Positions 22,042 to 33,584 of a stretch of DNA of 64,000 nt are shown here, one piece after another. The first letter of the stretch is position 1, and each line of letters opens with the position of its first letter. Position numbers and translations under genes: made by a program. The notes beneath the pieces are model-generated. The model searched no databases. It was given only the letters and a program-made list of their open reading frames with translations, and was not told the DNA's origin. This DNA comes from Berberis thunbergii (taxonomy: Eukaryota > Streptophyta > Magnoliopsida > Ranunculales > Berberidaceae), in assembly GCA_003290165.1 (NCBI GenBank), contig QNQO01005876.1, positions 1-64,000 of the forward strand. Direction: 5' to 3'.

Positions 22042-23273
22042 TAGGGGTGGACACGGGACTGGATGGGACGAGATATACTCATCTCTATCATATTCCATTC
22101 ATACGGGATCGGGACGGGACGAGATGAAAAAAACTTCATTCCGACCTCGTCCCATCCCAAACGGGTTCGGGACGGTACGGGATCAGCAGGTACCCCATTT
22201 CAATTCAAAGGTACCCCATTTCATCTTTCTTTTTTTTGGTTAACTTTTATCAATAGACATTCTCAATTAAATAAATAGGCAAATGACAATAGAAATGAAG
22301 GAGAAACTCAGAAGACAGAAGAGAAAGAAAACAAAAAACTACAAAACAATACAACAATAGTGTAACTTCTATCTTTCCCTGTAAAAGAAAGGAAATAAAA
22401 AAAATTTTAATTTAGTAATGGAAAACTTCATAGAAAAACGTGTACAATATAGTAGTCCTCTCAACTTAACGAATCAAAACACGGGTATTACTCTAAACTG
22501 AGATGTTGGAGCATAAAAATGCAAAGATATCAACTACATCAACATTCAATAAACATTTAAGAATAGAGAAATTCTAAATGTCGAGGGAATGAGCGAGGAA
22601 ACGAGCGAGGGAAATGAGGTGGCGAGGTGAAAGCCGTTCATTTCCCTCGAGATGCTTGCGTTGACTTTTCTCACGCGCATCTCGAGGGAAATGAACGGCT
22701 TTCGCCTCGCCAACTCATTTCCCTCGCTCATTCCCTCGACATTTAGAATCTCTCTTAAGAATAATAGCAAGATTCATTTATCAGATAATTCTTTGTAATT
22801 CAGATTCAGATATGTCTTCATCCTATTCAAATTGTATCCATTGACTTACTGATCAGGTTTCTCTACTATAACAAGGATTTGGGGTGCAGCTGAGAGAAAA
22901 ACGTGTCTGTCAAATTTTGTAGTGGGCCAAATGCTAAGAACTTTTCAATTTCCCTCTAACAAAATTCTTTCAATCAAGTCACCAGACCTACAAATAAGTT
23001 TTAACACCACCCTCAGCCACTGAAGGCATCATCCATATATGCAATATTATAAATAAAAATAAATAATTAAATAAAAATATTAATAATTAATATTAATAAA
23101 TTAGTTCTGGACGAGACGAGATTGGTGGGATTGAAATTCTTCATCTCATCCTATCCCATTCTAGATCGGGACGGGACGAGATCGGGATGAAATTATTCAA
23201 TCACATTAAGACCCGAAAAAATCGGGACGGGACGGGACGGGAACGGGATCGCGGGATGGGATGCCCACCCCTA
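22042..23273. mobile_element. non-autonomous hAT element, second family, copy 1
   Basis: Ends TAGGGGTGGACAC and GGATGCCCACCCCTA, with an 8-bp duplication GTATGCAC (22034-22041 and 23274-23281). Subterminal regions are packed with GGGACGGGACGAGATC-type repeats, distinct from the CGGTCCGG family. It carries a nested foldback element (22571-22749) and no transposase. A related copy is at 52595-53370. Confidence 0.92.
22571..22749. repeat. foldback (hairpin) MITE-like element, copy 2, nested in a hAT
   Basis: Starts ATTCTAAATGTCGAGGGAAT and ends with the mirror image ATTCCCTCGACATTTAGAAT. The arms are about 80 bp around GCTTGCGTTGACTTTTCTCA. It has the same tips and CTCGAGATGC centre as copy 1 (5236-5396) but a different stem sequence. 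Confidence 0.88.
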
Positions 23274-23281
23274 GTATGCAC

Positions 23282-24267
23282 TGGTTTTTTGTTTTAAATG
23301 CTTATATATAATTTATAAATAATTAGAGGACTTCAAATATATTATTATATTAGAAACTTAAGTATAATTAATAAATGTTTCAGACGTACTGATTGTTATT
23401 GTAAATATATGAAATGTGAATGACAAAATGAAAATTAAAAAGTTAGTTATAAGGATTTTTTTTTATAATATATAGATAATTGAGGAATTTGAATAAATTA
23501 TGTTAGGGGCTTAGATATAATATATCAACAATTAAGAGGTGTTGTCTTGGATTGTAAAAATTATGAAACGTGAAAAGTATGGATGAGTTTGCCTACAAGA
23601 GGTGAGCAAGACAACCAACGGGAAAGTCACCTTTTGTAGTTGTGTATGGGAAGGTACACTTAAGATGAACGATACGATTCTAATTTGAATGACTTGGATG
23701 AGCCATCTACACAAGGAAGTCCGAAAATTGAGAGGGGTGATGAGGCTTACAAGGCCCAACAAATTAATTTTGAGTCAAAATCAAGTTGAACTAGAGTTTT
23801 CCCCTAATTTTATTAGCGAGGGCTCGCACCAAAATATAGATGTAAGGGCTTATTTATAATTTATAATAGTTTGAGGATTTCAAATAAATTATATTAAGAG
23901 TTTATGTATAATTAATGAATATTGAGATGGGTCGGGTTTGATTATAAATAATCTGAATTTAAGAGGGCAAAATAGTAAAAAAAATGTAATAAGGCATAAA
24001 CACCCTTTGTCACTTTTACCATCTTTTGATTTTTCATTGTAAATATTATAGAGTTGGGAGGGCATTTTTTGAACCCAAAAATTAGGTTGAAGACAAAATG
24101 TGTAATAATGTTTTGAATTAAAAGACACAAATACCCCTGACACTGTTCATTAGTTTGTTGGTATCACTTGTAATTATTAAGAAAATGGGAAGGCAAAACG
24201 AAAAAAAAAATTAGAGTTGAAGAAACACAAAACATTGTTCCTAAGCTGAGCTCGTTATATAGTGTAG
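23282..24267. other. no gene recognised
   Basis: Very AT-rich. A loosely repeated ATAAATTATATTA-AGG-TT-A-TATAATTAAT phrase recurs near 23330, 23500 and 23890, suggesting an old tandem or repeat-derived segment. Confidence 0.35.
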
Positions 24268-24609
24268 ATGATGATTAGTGAGTGTTCCAGCGACGCTAAT
24301 TGGGAAACAAAGCTAGGGTTTTGCATTGTCTATTGTTTATTTCCAGCCACTGAAATGCTAAACACCACCTTAGTGGTTCTAATACTTTGTTTCACTTCCT
24401 TTCTGATTAGTTCTCGTGCTTCTTTTCTCATCCCTGTGTCAGCTGAACTGAGCGTCATTGGGTTTCCTTTTCTCAAGTACTTTTTTGTTGTTGTTATCTT
24501 TGAACTTTCAAGTTGCACATTCGTTGAGATCTCGTTATTGTTTAGTACTTTTATTTGTTACAGAGAATCACCCGTTGTTTCTATGTTAGTATGGGAAATT
24601 CAGGCATAA
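24268..24609 (+). CDS. hydrophobic 113-aa ORF of unknown nature
   Basis: Starts MMISECSSDANWETKLGFCI and contains several hydrophobic stretches (LVVLILCFTSFLI, YFFVVVIFEL). No family is recognised; AT-rich DNA readily makes such ORFs. It lies about 0.8 kb upstream of the ALG14-like locus. Confidence 0.15.
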   Translation: MMISECSSDANWETKLGFCIVYCLFPATEMLNTTLVVLILCFTSFLISSRASFLIPVSAELSVIGFPFLKYFFVVVIFELSSCTFVEISLLFSTFICYRESPVVSMLVWEIQA

Positions 24610-25064
24610 AAGAAAATCATCTGAAAATAGAAACCAAGGTATAGGAACATCTTACTTACTAGATACACATTACAGTGCCAATTCTAGTTTTTTTACTTGA
24701 TTTGATAGCTTCAATTTCATATTCGTTTCTTTTCTTTCTATTAAGCTACGGAAAGGTGATGGCAGAATTTTTCATGTTGCACTTTGCGCTATATTTTCTT
24801 GAAATTCCGACTTCTAATTGGATCAATGGGGGAAAACAAATAGACACATACACTGTGTGACAAAGTAAACACCTGAATTCCTATTAATTTGCCAATTCTA
24901 GTTTTACTTATTTGACATCCACTGAGACGAATCTGAAGGAGTCATTTCTAGTGGTGAAGGTTAAATTCTATATGACCATGATTGGAGATGCGCAATGGCG
25001 CTTATCTCAGGGCGGATGAGTGGCTACCACCCCATCCCTCGCTCCCTCCCTCGTTCCCTCCCTC
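24610..25064. other. upstream region of the ALG14-like locus
   Basis: AT-rich until about 24970, then GC-richer with CT-rich runs (TCGCTCCCTCCCTCGTTCCC) ending at the hAT insertion site. Read together with 29095-29156, this is probably the former promoter/5' UTR of ALG14. Confidence 0.4.
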
Positions 25065-25319
25065 CAGGGGCGGATCTACAGCTTGCCCCTCTTATAAAAC
25101 TAAGAATTACAATAACAAATCTCGTATAACAATTGAACGAAAAAATTGATTCGCCGCCTCAAATCTCCGCCTCCACGCCTTCGGTCCTCAACAATAACTT
25201 CTTCTCCATCCCTGCAAAACAAGGTGAGTTTGTTTGATTATGGATTCTAAATAAAATCAACAGGACAACAACAAAATAATCTTAAGCTTCCTACCTTGGT
25301 ATCTGTCTCCCTCTTTGGA

Positions 25320-25990
25320 GATCCAAAATTGAAACAAGGAGATCAAAGAAAGATCCGAGAAAGATCAGAGAGTTCATAGCAGGATCTCAGATAGATGTGA
25401 GCCAGATCAGAGAGATCTGAGCGAGTTCAGAGAGATCTGAGCGATAGATCAGAGAGATCTGAGCGATAGATCTTGATCAGAGAGATCTGAGCGATAGATC
25501 TTGATCAGAGAGATCTTAGCGATAGATCAGAGAGATCTAAGCGAGAGATCAGATAGATCAGAGAGATCAGAGCGATCTGAGCGATAGATCTTGATCAGAG
25601 AGATCTGAGCGATAGATCTTGATCAGAGAGATCTTAGCGATAGATCAGAGAGATCTAAGTGAGAGATCAGAGAGATCAGAGGGATCTGAGCGAGAGATCA
25701 GAGAGATCAGAGCGATCTGAGAGCGATCTGAGCGAGAGATCAGAGAGATCAGAGCGATCTGAGCGAGAGATCAGAGCGAGATCGATCTCAGAGACATCAA
25801 AGAGGGATCTCAGAGAGATCAAAGAGTGATCTCGCTGAGTCTGATGAAGAAGAAAGCAAAGTCCTTGATCTCTCCGAGTCTGATCTCTTGATCTCTAGTC
25901 TGATCTCTCCGAGTCTGATGAAGAAGAAAGCAACCTCTTCGATCCCACTGAGTCTCTCACTGAGTCTGATCTCTCGATCTCACTGAGTTT
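25320..25990. repeat. GATC-rich minisatellite inside the hAT
   Basis: Dense reiteration of GATCAGAGAGATCTGAGCGATA with a higher-order block including CTTGATCAGAGAGATCTTAGCG, grading into TCTGATGAAGAAGAAAGCAA repeats after 25840. This is the kind of subterminal array where hAT transposases often bind. Confidence 0.9.
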
Positions 25991-26159
25991 TATGAAGAAG
26001 AAAGCAAACACTTCCATCTCACTGAGTCTCTTCATCAGACAAACTCTTCCGATTTCTTGATCTCCTCGATCTCTTGAACTCTTGATCTCTCTGATGAAGA
26101 ATAGTGAGATTGACTGAGTTTGAGTGAGATTCAGAGTGAGCTTGACTGAGAATCTGAGA

Positions 26160-26385
26160 TGAAGAAGACTGAGTTTGAGTGAGAGTGAAGCTTGAGCTTT
26201 CGAGTGAGATGATGAAGTGAAGCTTGAGCTTTCGAGTGAGATGATGAAGAGTGAAGCTTGAGCTTTCGAGTGAGATGATGAAGTGAAGCTTGAGTGAAGC
26301 TTGAGCTTTCGAGTGAGATGATGAAGAGTGAAGCTTGAGTGAAGCTTGAGCTTTCGAGTGAGATGATGAAGAGTGAATCTTGAAT
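26160..26385. repeat. GAAGCTTGAGCTTTCGAGTG tandem repeat
   Basis: About five to six copies of GTGAAGCTTGAGCTTTCGAG followed by TGAGATGATGAA, with unit lengths alternating between about 38 and 50 bp. The Ser-rich minus-strand ORF over it (26019-26615) is a by-product. Confidence 0.88.
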
Positions 26386-26942
26386 TTTCTGTTTGGTGAG
26401 GTGAAGAAGACTGCGTTTGAGCGAGAGGAAGAAGAGTGAAGTGAGGATTGAATTTTCTGTTTAGTGTGGCTGTGGGTTGGGTTTGATAAAATAGAGAAAT
26501 GAGGCTTGAGGTGGGTTTGATAAAAACAGAGAAATGAGATAAGGGTTTGATAAAAACAGAGAAATGAGATATAGATGAATGAAATTACGAAAGGATGGTT
26601 ATTTTTTAAAATCATATTTGTTTAAGCATCTAATTTATTATCTTATCTTTATACAGGAATATTTCATATTTGATTTTTAATTTAATTTAATTTGTTTATT
26701 TGTTTAGGCTTTGACAAAGTGGGTATTTGATCCTTAAAGCTTAAGTGAGTATTTAATTTCATCTGCTGAAAAGACCATTATCTCAAGTTCTTAATATTTG
26801 GTAAGGTTTCTTATCTTTCATGTATTAATTATTGATTTATATTACAAATTTGATAATCTAGGATAGCATTTATTAATATGAATATTGGGATTGTGTTGTT
26901 GTATTTGTGTAGTTAAATATTTGAGCACTTGTGCGACGAGTC

Positions 26943-28965
26943 ATGGATAGATACTTTAAAAGAATAAATGATGTGAGTTCTAGTTCTACTGCTCAGGCTG
27001 TCACTGATAGGTCTGATAATGAGCTTCCTAGTTCAAAAAGGAGTTGTATTGAGACTAAGTTTGATCCAAAAACTCTTCCAGCAGACCCTGGATTACGTAA
27101 GTCAATCAAGGAGTATCATCCCAACATAAGGGATGAAATTCGAAGAACATACTTGCAAAAAGGTCCTTGCCAACCTCGGACACATAACTTTAAGCAAACT
27201 TTGCAAGGAAAAGTCTTACGGCGTTTCAATCCTTCATGGTTTGATGAATTTCCTACATGGTTAGAGTATAGCATAGAGAAAGAGGCTGCATACTTCTTGT
27301 GTTGCTACCTTTTTAGATCTGAAAGTAAAGAGCATGTGGGTACTTGTGATGCTTTTGTCGTTGAAGGATTTACCAATTGGAAGAAAAAGGATAAGTTACA
27401 AACACATGTTGGAGGGTCTAACAGTGATCACAATAAAGCTTGGAGTATTGTATCAATTAAAGAGCAAATGGCTTCCGTGATCCGTTATGTGGACAAACAA
27501 GGGCATGTGATTGAAAGACTTTTAGGTATTGTACACGTTTCTGACACTTCTGCTATATCCCTAAAGGCATCAATTGACACTTTATTTTCCAAACACAAGT
27601 TAAGCATTTCAAGACTACGTGGCCAAGGGTACGATGGGGCAAGCAATATGCAAGGTGAGTTCAACGGTCTTAAAGCATTAATCTTAAAAGAGAATGGAAG
27701 TGCATTTTATATTCACTGCTTTGCACATCAACTTCAATTAGCACTTATTGTCGTTGCAAAGAATGAGGATTTCATTGTTTTATTATTCTCTTTGATCACG
27801 AGTGTTGTGAATGTGGTTGGTGGCTCATGTAAGCGTCATGATATTCTTTTAGAAGCACAATCTATTAACACTCTAAAAGCACTTGAAAGTGGTGAACTTG
27901 CAAGTGGAAGTGCCCAAAATCAACAATCAACTCTTAAAAGAGCCGGAGATACACGTTGGGGCTCACATTACAATACTTTGATAAGCTTGATTAAGTTGTT
28001 CAATTCTATCATCGATGTGCTTGAGTGCATTAAGGAGACCTCAAAATATGCTGAGCAAAGAGTTGAAGCATGCACTTTATTAGATTCACTACTATCTTTT
28101 GATATTGCATTTGGACTTCATTTGATGAAAAATACATTAGGAATCACAAATGAATTGTCACAAGCATTGCAAAGAAATGATCAAGATATTGTGATGCCAT
28201 GAGTTTGGTCACAGTAGCTAAGAAACGCTTACAGTTGATGCGAGATGATGGATGGAATAATTTGCTAGATGAAGTTTCCTTGTTTTGTAGCAAACACGTT
28301 ATAGAAATGCCTAACCTGGATGAATTTTATGTTGCTCGGGACGGTCACGACGTAATGTTGAAAAAGTGACAAACATGCATCGTTATCGGGTTCAGTTATT
28401 TAATGTTGTTATTGATTTGCAACTTCAAGAGCTCAACAATCGTTTCAATGAAGTGAATACTGAATTGCTTTTATGTCTTTCATGCTTGAGTCCAAATGAT
28501 TCCTTCTCGAATTTGATAAGGGAAAATTGATTCGTTTTGCTCAGTTTTATCCAAGTGATTTCTCAGAAGTACAACTTGATGCTCTTGATAATCAGTTTGG
28601 AGACATTTATCATTGATTTGAGGTCGAATAGTGAGTTCTTGAATTTGACAGGAATTAGCAATCTTGCTGAGAAGATGGTAAGGACAAAAAAAATTATTTT
28701 GTATCCTTTGGTCTATAGGCTTATTACTTTAGCCTTAATATTACCAGTTGCAACTGCCAGTGTCGAGAGAACGTTTTCTGCTATGAAGATTGTCAAGAAT
28801 CGATTACGTAATCGTATGGGTGATCAGTGGATGACAGATAGTTTGATTACATATGTTGAGAAAGATATATTTAATGGCATCGATGATGAGGTGATTATGC
28901 AGCATTACCAGAACATGAAAACCCGCAGAGAGCTTTTACCTAAATCTACAGCGCATCTACATTGA
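26943..28965 (+). pseudogene. hAT transposase (TTF-type zinc finger / ZMYM-like) pseudogene
   Basis: From MDRYFKRINDVSSSS at 26943, the first ORF (to 28202) shows the TTF zinc-finger region (EFPTWLEYSIEKEAAYFLCC, then LFRSESKEHVGTCDAFVVEG), the RNase H-like core (RGQGYDGASNMQGEFNGLKA, CFAHQLQLALI) and TRWGSHYNTL. A one-base loss near 28192 shifts the frame; the downstream frame reads SLVTVAKKRLQLMRDDGW. Further shifts occur near 28340, 28515 and 28600. The C-terminal hAT dimerisation region (LALILPVATASVERTFSAMK, then NRLRNRMGDQWM) is intact at 28730-28860. It would have catalysed cut-and-paste transposition; with at least three frameshifts this copy is inactive. Confidence 0.92.
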
Positions 28966-30450
28966 CTCATTATGTATGTTTATCTTGTAAACTTTTAAAA
29001 CTCTATTTTAATCATATTTATCTATTTATTTTAGAAAGTAAATTATCTATAGTTTTTTTGCCCCCCTTTATCTGCAATCCTAGATCCGCCCCTGCCTCCC
29101 TCGACCCCTAGAATTTTCCGAAAAACATTTCTCCAACCTTGGATCTTACGGAAAAGGTGAGTGAGACTCTATTGACGATCCAATTTATGATTTGTATTTC
29201 TATCTGAATTATAGTTTAAGATTTAAAACGATTTTTCTTCAGATGCATGGCTTTGTCAAATTTTTATGTTGGTTTTAGAAGATAACTTAGACAAAGTTGT
29301 ATGTGATGTTCATCGGATGAATAACTAAAATTAATGCATGATTTGAGTGCTACTACTGTTACTTTAATTTGTAGAAAAAATTTTGAATCACGAAAGATGA
29401 ATTGATTATGAATCCAGCTTGAATTTTGAGCTGAAAAATCAGGTTAGCATATTAAGGTGTGTAGGCTTAGGGCGAGATACTATTAGACGTGTTAATTTTT
29501 GGGAAATATGGATTGTACCATTGGATAGAGGACGGTTGGAGCTTTCCAATGATATATCGAATGCATGATTTGGTGAAAAATTGTAGTTTCTACGCTGTGA
29601 TTAAGTTGGTACGTTGAACTTAAATTTGCTATGAAATCTGCTCTATTGATGTCACGGGGAAGACAATGACGTCAGTGTGATATCATCTGTTTGACCATGA
29701 CTTCGATTCATCCCGAATTTTTCCTAGGTCAAAAAATTTATCCGTAGCTACATTTTTTCACCGTTTTCACTTTTGAAAACCTCGGCTTGAGATATATCAA
29801 ATGAATGTTTAATATTTTGAATTTGGAAAAAAATATTAAACTTAGACCTATAAGAAAATCACCTAGTAATATATATTTGCTGGAAATTTTACTAAACACT
29901 TATTTTAGCATGGTTTGATAAGTGGAATGGTGCCCCTCATCACTTCAGCCGTGATTCGCATCTGTTATATCATACACCACGGAAACAAACCTGTTCATAA
30001 CTTGGCCCAACAGAGTTTGAGCACCCTCATTGTTTTGGGCTCAGGTAAGGCTTATGTTTGGATACCATTGACATCATTGTGTCATTGTCATTTATTTTGA
30101 TAATCAATAAACTGAACATTGTGCGTTATGGTACTATTCATCTAGGGGGTCACACTACTGAGATGCTGAATCTCCTCTCTGTTCTTCAAAAAGACAGATT
30201 CATGCCTAGAACATATGTTGCAGCTTTAGCCGATAATATGAGTCTTCAAAAAGCTCGGGTATTTGAAGACTCTTTGGTTTATCAGGTACACCACATATAT
30301 TTTCAAATATCCATATTTTATCTTGAATATTCCGATAAAGCTTTTAACTTTCAGAATTTCTATAGTTGTCAAGGATGATGAATCCTGATTTTCTTTAGTA
30401 TGCATAGACTGAAGTAATAGTACAATGTGTATTTTATGTTCTCTAACATA

Positions 30451-30557
30451 GTTAATTCAACTATAATGGTGGGTTATGGAGTTCACTGTGTTTGGTTGAG
30501 TGGGTTAATTCAACTATAATGGTGGGTCATGGAGTTCACTTTGTTTGGTTGAGTGGG
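30451..30557. repeat. 53-bp tandem duplication in ALG14 intron 2
   Basis: GTTAATTCAACTATAATGGT ... GTTTGGTTGAGTGG occurs at 30451 and again at 30504, followed by a short inverted piece (GTGAACTCCATCA). The GGTTGAGTGGGTTAATTCAA wording looks MITE-derived. Confidence 0.85.
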
Positions 30558-30739
30558 TTGCAGTGAACTCCATCATTTGATCTTCTGAAATCTGTCTGAT
30601 CTGTAATTCATAATTGATACCCTCACAGAAGTTTGGATCCAAATATATTTTTGACTCATAAATCAGTTTTGAGTATGGATTTTCTTCTTTGCAATGCATA
30701 TAAACCAACTAGACCATGATCCTTGCTTATTTTAGTTTA

Positions 30740-32187
30740 GGGTTAATTGCTTGCTAAGTCACCCCTTCAATAAATGTGCACTCATCATTAATCACTAATG
30801 CACTTACCCCCAACACTAGCAATCAACGTAAGGTTTCAAAACATATAACCAAAATACCCTTGACAAATCAAAACTGAGATTAAATCTTTTGTATCTCGGA
30901 TGTCTCATTTCCAATAAAATCCGAGGGCTCAACTGAAATTTTAATCGTATCTCGAGAAAAATCCAACAGTTGATAAAAATTTGTATTTCAAACAATTCGT
31001 CTCAAAGGAAATTGTAGGGTCCAGTTAAAATCATAAAAAAATTTCGAGGAAAATCACATGGCCAAATTAAACATATATGCATCTCGAGGAAAATCTAACG
31101 GTTAAAAAAAACCTTCCCCTTCTTCCTCCCTCCTCTCCTTTCTTCCTTTGTTTTGCAGCCCCGCCGCCACCCTCCTCCTCCCTCCTCCCCCTTCTTCTTC
31201 TGTTTCTAAGAGAAGAAGAACAGAAGAAGAACTCTCTTATCCTTTTAAGGCATTGCCCAACTTCCCTTGATTTATTTAGCAACAAATCCAAATCGATTTG
31301 GTTGGCTTTTAAATGCAGTATATTTGCCACCATTTCACTTAGATGTATTTCTCTTTGTTCGTTACTTCTTTTCTAATCTTCTGATACTTAGAAACGTTAT
31401 TGTGGTGCATGAGGCTGAGTTGTTTGTATGTGTTGTTAGTAATCCAGCTTGATTTCTTCCCTCACTCCCTCTCTTGACAAGCTTTCTAGGTGCAAGTATA
31501 ATGAACTACATAACCTACTCCCTCTCAGGCTTGGTCCATCAAATTCCAACAGATGTTTCTTAAACATTTAGAATGGCTGGTGGTACTCAGCAAAGCTTCA
31601 GAAAAGCTTTGAAGGATTCTGCAAGTACTGGTAGAATTGGATTGACAGGTGCAGTAGATTGTGATTTATTTTCAAGTATAGAGGAGGAGGAGGAGGGTGG
31701 CGGGGCTGCGAAACATAAGAGGAAGAGGGAGAAGGAGGATGGCGGTGAGGCTGCGAAATAAATAAGGAAGGAGGAACAAGGGGGAAGTTTAGTTTTTTTT
31801 TTTCAAAACAAAAAAGTTAGAATCTCCTCGAGATGCGTATATGATTTAATTTGGGCCATATGATTTTTCACGAGATGTGTTTATGATTTCAACTGGATCC
31901 TACGATTTCTTCGGGATGAGTTGTTTGAGATACAATTTTTTTATTAACTGATGGATTTTCCTGGAGATACGATTACGATTTCAGTTAGGCCACAAGATTT
32001 TCTTTGAGATGAGGAGTTCGAGATACGAAACATTCAATCTCAGCCTTTGATTTGTCAATGGTATTTTGGTCATTTGTTTTGAAACCTCACAGTCAATGCA
32101 CGTTAATTGCTAGTCTTGGGAGTAGTGCAATAGTGATTAATGATCTCAATTAGCTATTTATTTATAGGGGGACTTAGCAATTAACCA
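30740..32187. mobile_element. Mutator-like (MULE) element with ~450-bp inverted arms
   Basis: The element starts GGGTTAATTGCTTGCTAAGT and ends with the inverse (GACTTAGCAATTAACCA). The flanking 9-bp sequence TTTAGTTTA is duplicated (30731-30739 and 32188-32196), as expected for Mutator. The arms stay complementary over roughly 450 bp, including the CTCGAGGAAAATC / GATTTTC-type blocks and the CCGCCACCCTCCTCCTCC run. The unique centre (about 31200-31680) contains the small ORF at 31573. It lies in intron 2 of the ALG14-like gene. The Pro/Ser- and Glu/Lys-rich ORFs in the arms are artefacts. Confidence 0.9.
31573..31761 (+). CDS. 62-aa ORF in the MULE centre, possible captured ANTH-domain exon start
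   Basis: Begins MAGGTQQSFRKALKDSASTG. That start resembles the N-terminus of plant clathrin-assembly (AP180-type, ANTH domain) proteins, but the resemblance ends after about 16 residues and the ORF runs into the low-complexity Glu/Gly-rich arm. If real, it is a Pack-MULE capture of a first exon with its 5' UTR; it could be coincidence. Confidence 0.3.
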   Translation: MAGGTQQSFRKALKDSASTGRIGLTGAVDCDLFSSIEEEEEGGGAAKHKRKREKEDGGEAAK

Positions 32188-32240
32188 TTTAGTTTATTTG
32201 GTTTATTTTATTTTGCTCGACTTGTCTTGTACGTGTTGAC

Positions 32241-33584
32241 TAGGGGTGGGCAAACGGGTCAAGGATCCGCGGATTTAAACCGGACCGGACCGTTTTGCTC
32301 TAAACGGTCCGGATTTTAATTTTGTATTTTTAGGTACGGTTCGGATCGGTCCAGATCCGTTATAAAACGGTCCGGTCCCGGTTTCTATTTTTTAAAAAGA
32401 AACGGTCCGGGTTGGACCCGTCCGGACCGTTTCAAATCGCATTTAGTATAAAAACCTAAACCTAAACCTAAAAAATCTAAACCTAAACTCTCCTCTCCTC
32501 TCTCTGTCTCTGCTCTCTGTCTCGAGAAGGGGAAGGAGATCACCCTCTCCTCTCTCTGTCTCTGTCTCGAGAAGGAGATTTCCCTGTCTTCTCCTCTCCT
32601 CTCCTCTCCTCTCTCTGTCGAAGAAGAGATCTGTCGAAGATCTGTCTTTTCTGCTGATCTTCAGCCGCAGTAGATCTGTCTTCATCAAGTAGATCAGCCC
32701 GCAGAGAAGAAGATCAGCCGCAGAGCAGAGAAGAAGATCAGCCGCTGAGAAGAACATCAGCCGCAGTAGATCCGTCGAAGAACTCTGTCGAAGCAGCAGC
32801 AGCAGAGAAGAAGAGATCAGAGGTGGAGGAGAAAACGAAGAAAATAAACCATAAAACATACTTTATGTTCTGTTTTGGTTGAACTAAAGTCGCAATAACT
32901 GAAAACCCTCATTGTTGTTGAAACTGATTGTATTCACTAGTCAGCAATTTGAACATGTATGTTCATTCAAGCAATTCAAATTGTGATTTGAGTTGGCGAG
33001 AAGATGTTGCAGGCCCTTGTATTTTTTGAGGTTTTCTTTTCATGTTAGGTAGAGAGCCCAATTTTATATACTTTTCAAGTCTATGCATCATCAGTCAAGG
33101 GATTCCCTTAAGCTATCTAGTCTATAGATCGGAACTAAGTAGTCCAAAAGCTTTTGTCCTCTATATGAAAGAAGTTATCCATATTCATTAAAATACAGAA
33201 ATTAGAGGATATGATTTACTATTGACTAATGCTTTTCCTATACTGTCCGAGCATGCGTATTAGGCAAACTTGTGCCCTGTTTGATATTCAGTAGGATGCA
33301 TCGTCTTGTTTTTGGTTTTTATTTCTTATTTTCAATAGTTTGATTTGCTTTGCAGGTGAAGAAACTGCAAATTGTTGGAAGCAGGAGTGGGAGTTGTTCC
33401 AGTTGCGGTAGACTTATTTTTCTGTTTGGAACCGTGGAACCGAACCGTTTAGAACGGTTCGAGTTAGGTTTGGTTCCAATTATCAAAATGAAGGGATCCG
33501 GACCGGACCGGATCCGTTAAAATGTAAACGGTTCGATTTAGGTTCCTTCAAATTTGGAACCGATTCGGACCGTGCCCACCCTAG
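32241..33584. mobile_element. non-autonomous hAT, same family as 12903-14188, inverted
   Basis: Starts TAGGGGTGGGCAAACGGGTC and ends CGTGCCCACCCTAG. GTGTTGAC flanks both sides (32233-32240 and 33585-33592); the right tip differs by one or two bases. Its right end, reverse-complemented, matches the left end of the 12903 copy closely (CGGTTCCAAATTTG-AGGAACCTAA, GGATCCGGTC-GGTCCGGATCCC). The centre is different: an AAACCTA telobox-like run (32453-32488), CT-rich repeats and an exon-like patch. Its right tip is only 15 bp from the splice acceptor of ALG14 exon 3. Confidence 0.9.

Larger units (their letters stand above)
25065..29094 (+). mobile_element. large hAT transposon with decayed transposase
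   Basis: Terminal repeats CAGGGGCGGATCTA on both ends, flanked by the 8-bp duplication CCTCCCTC (25057-25064 and 29095-29102). The left 1.8 kb has GATC-rich and AAGCTTGAGCTTTCGAGTGA repeat arrays; the right part encodes a TTF-type/ZMYM-like hAT transposase. It sits within about 60 bp of the putative ALG14 5' UTR splice donor. Confidence 0.93.

Noticed and set aside
25320..25830. CRISPR-like regular array
   Set aside because: Units are contiguous with no unique spacers; it is a minisatellite in a transposon of a plant genome.
26019..26615. 198-aa Ser/His-rich ORF on the minus strand
   Set aside because: It is the antisense of the AAGCTTGAGCTTTCGAG tandem repeat; repeats without stops give long ORFs by chance.
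31067..31376. Opposing ORFs rich in Pro/Leu and Arg/Glu
   Set aside because: They are the two strands of the CT-rich MULE arm.
32443..32859. 138-aa Ser/Leu/Arg ORF in the hAT
   Set aside because: CT- and AGC-rich repeats; no domain.
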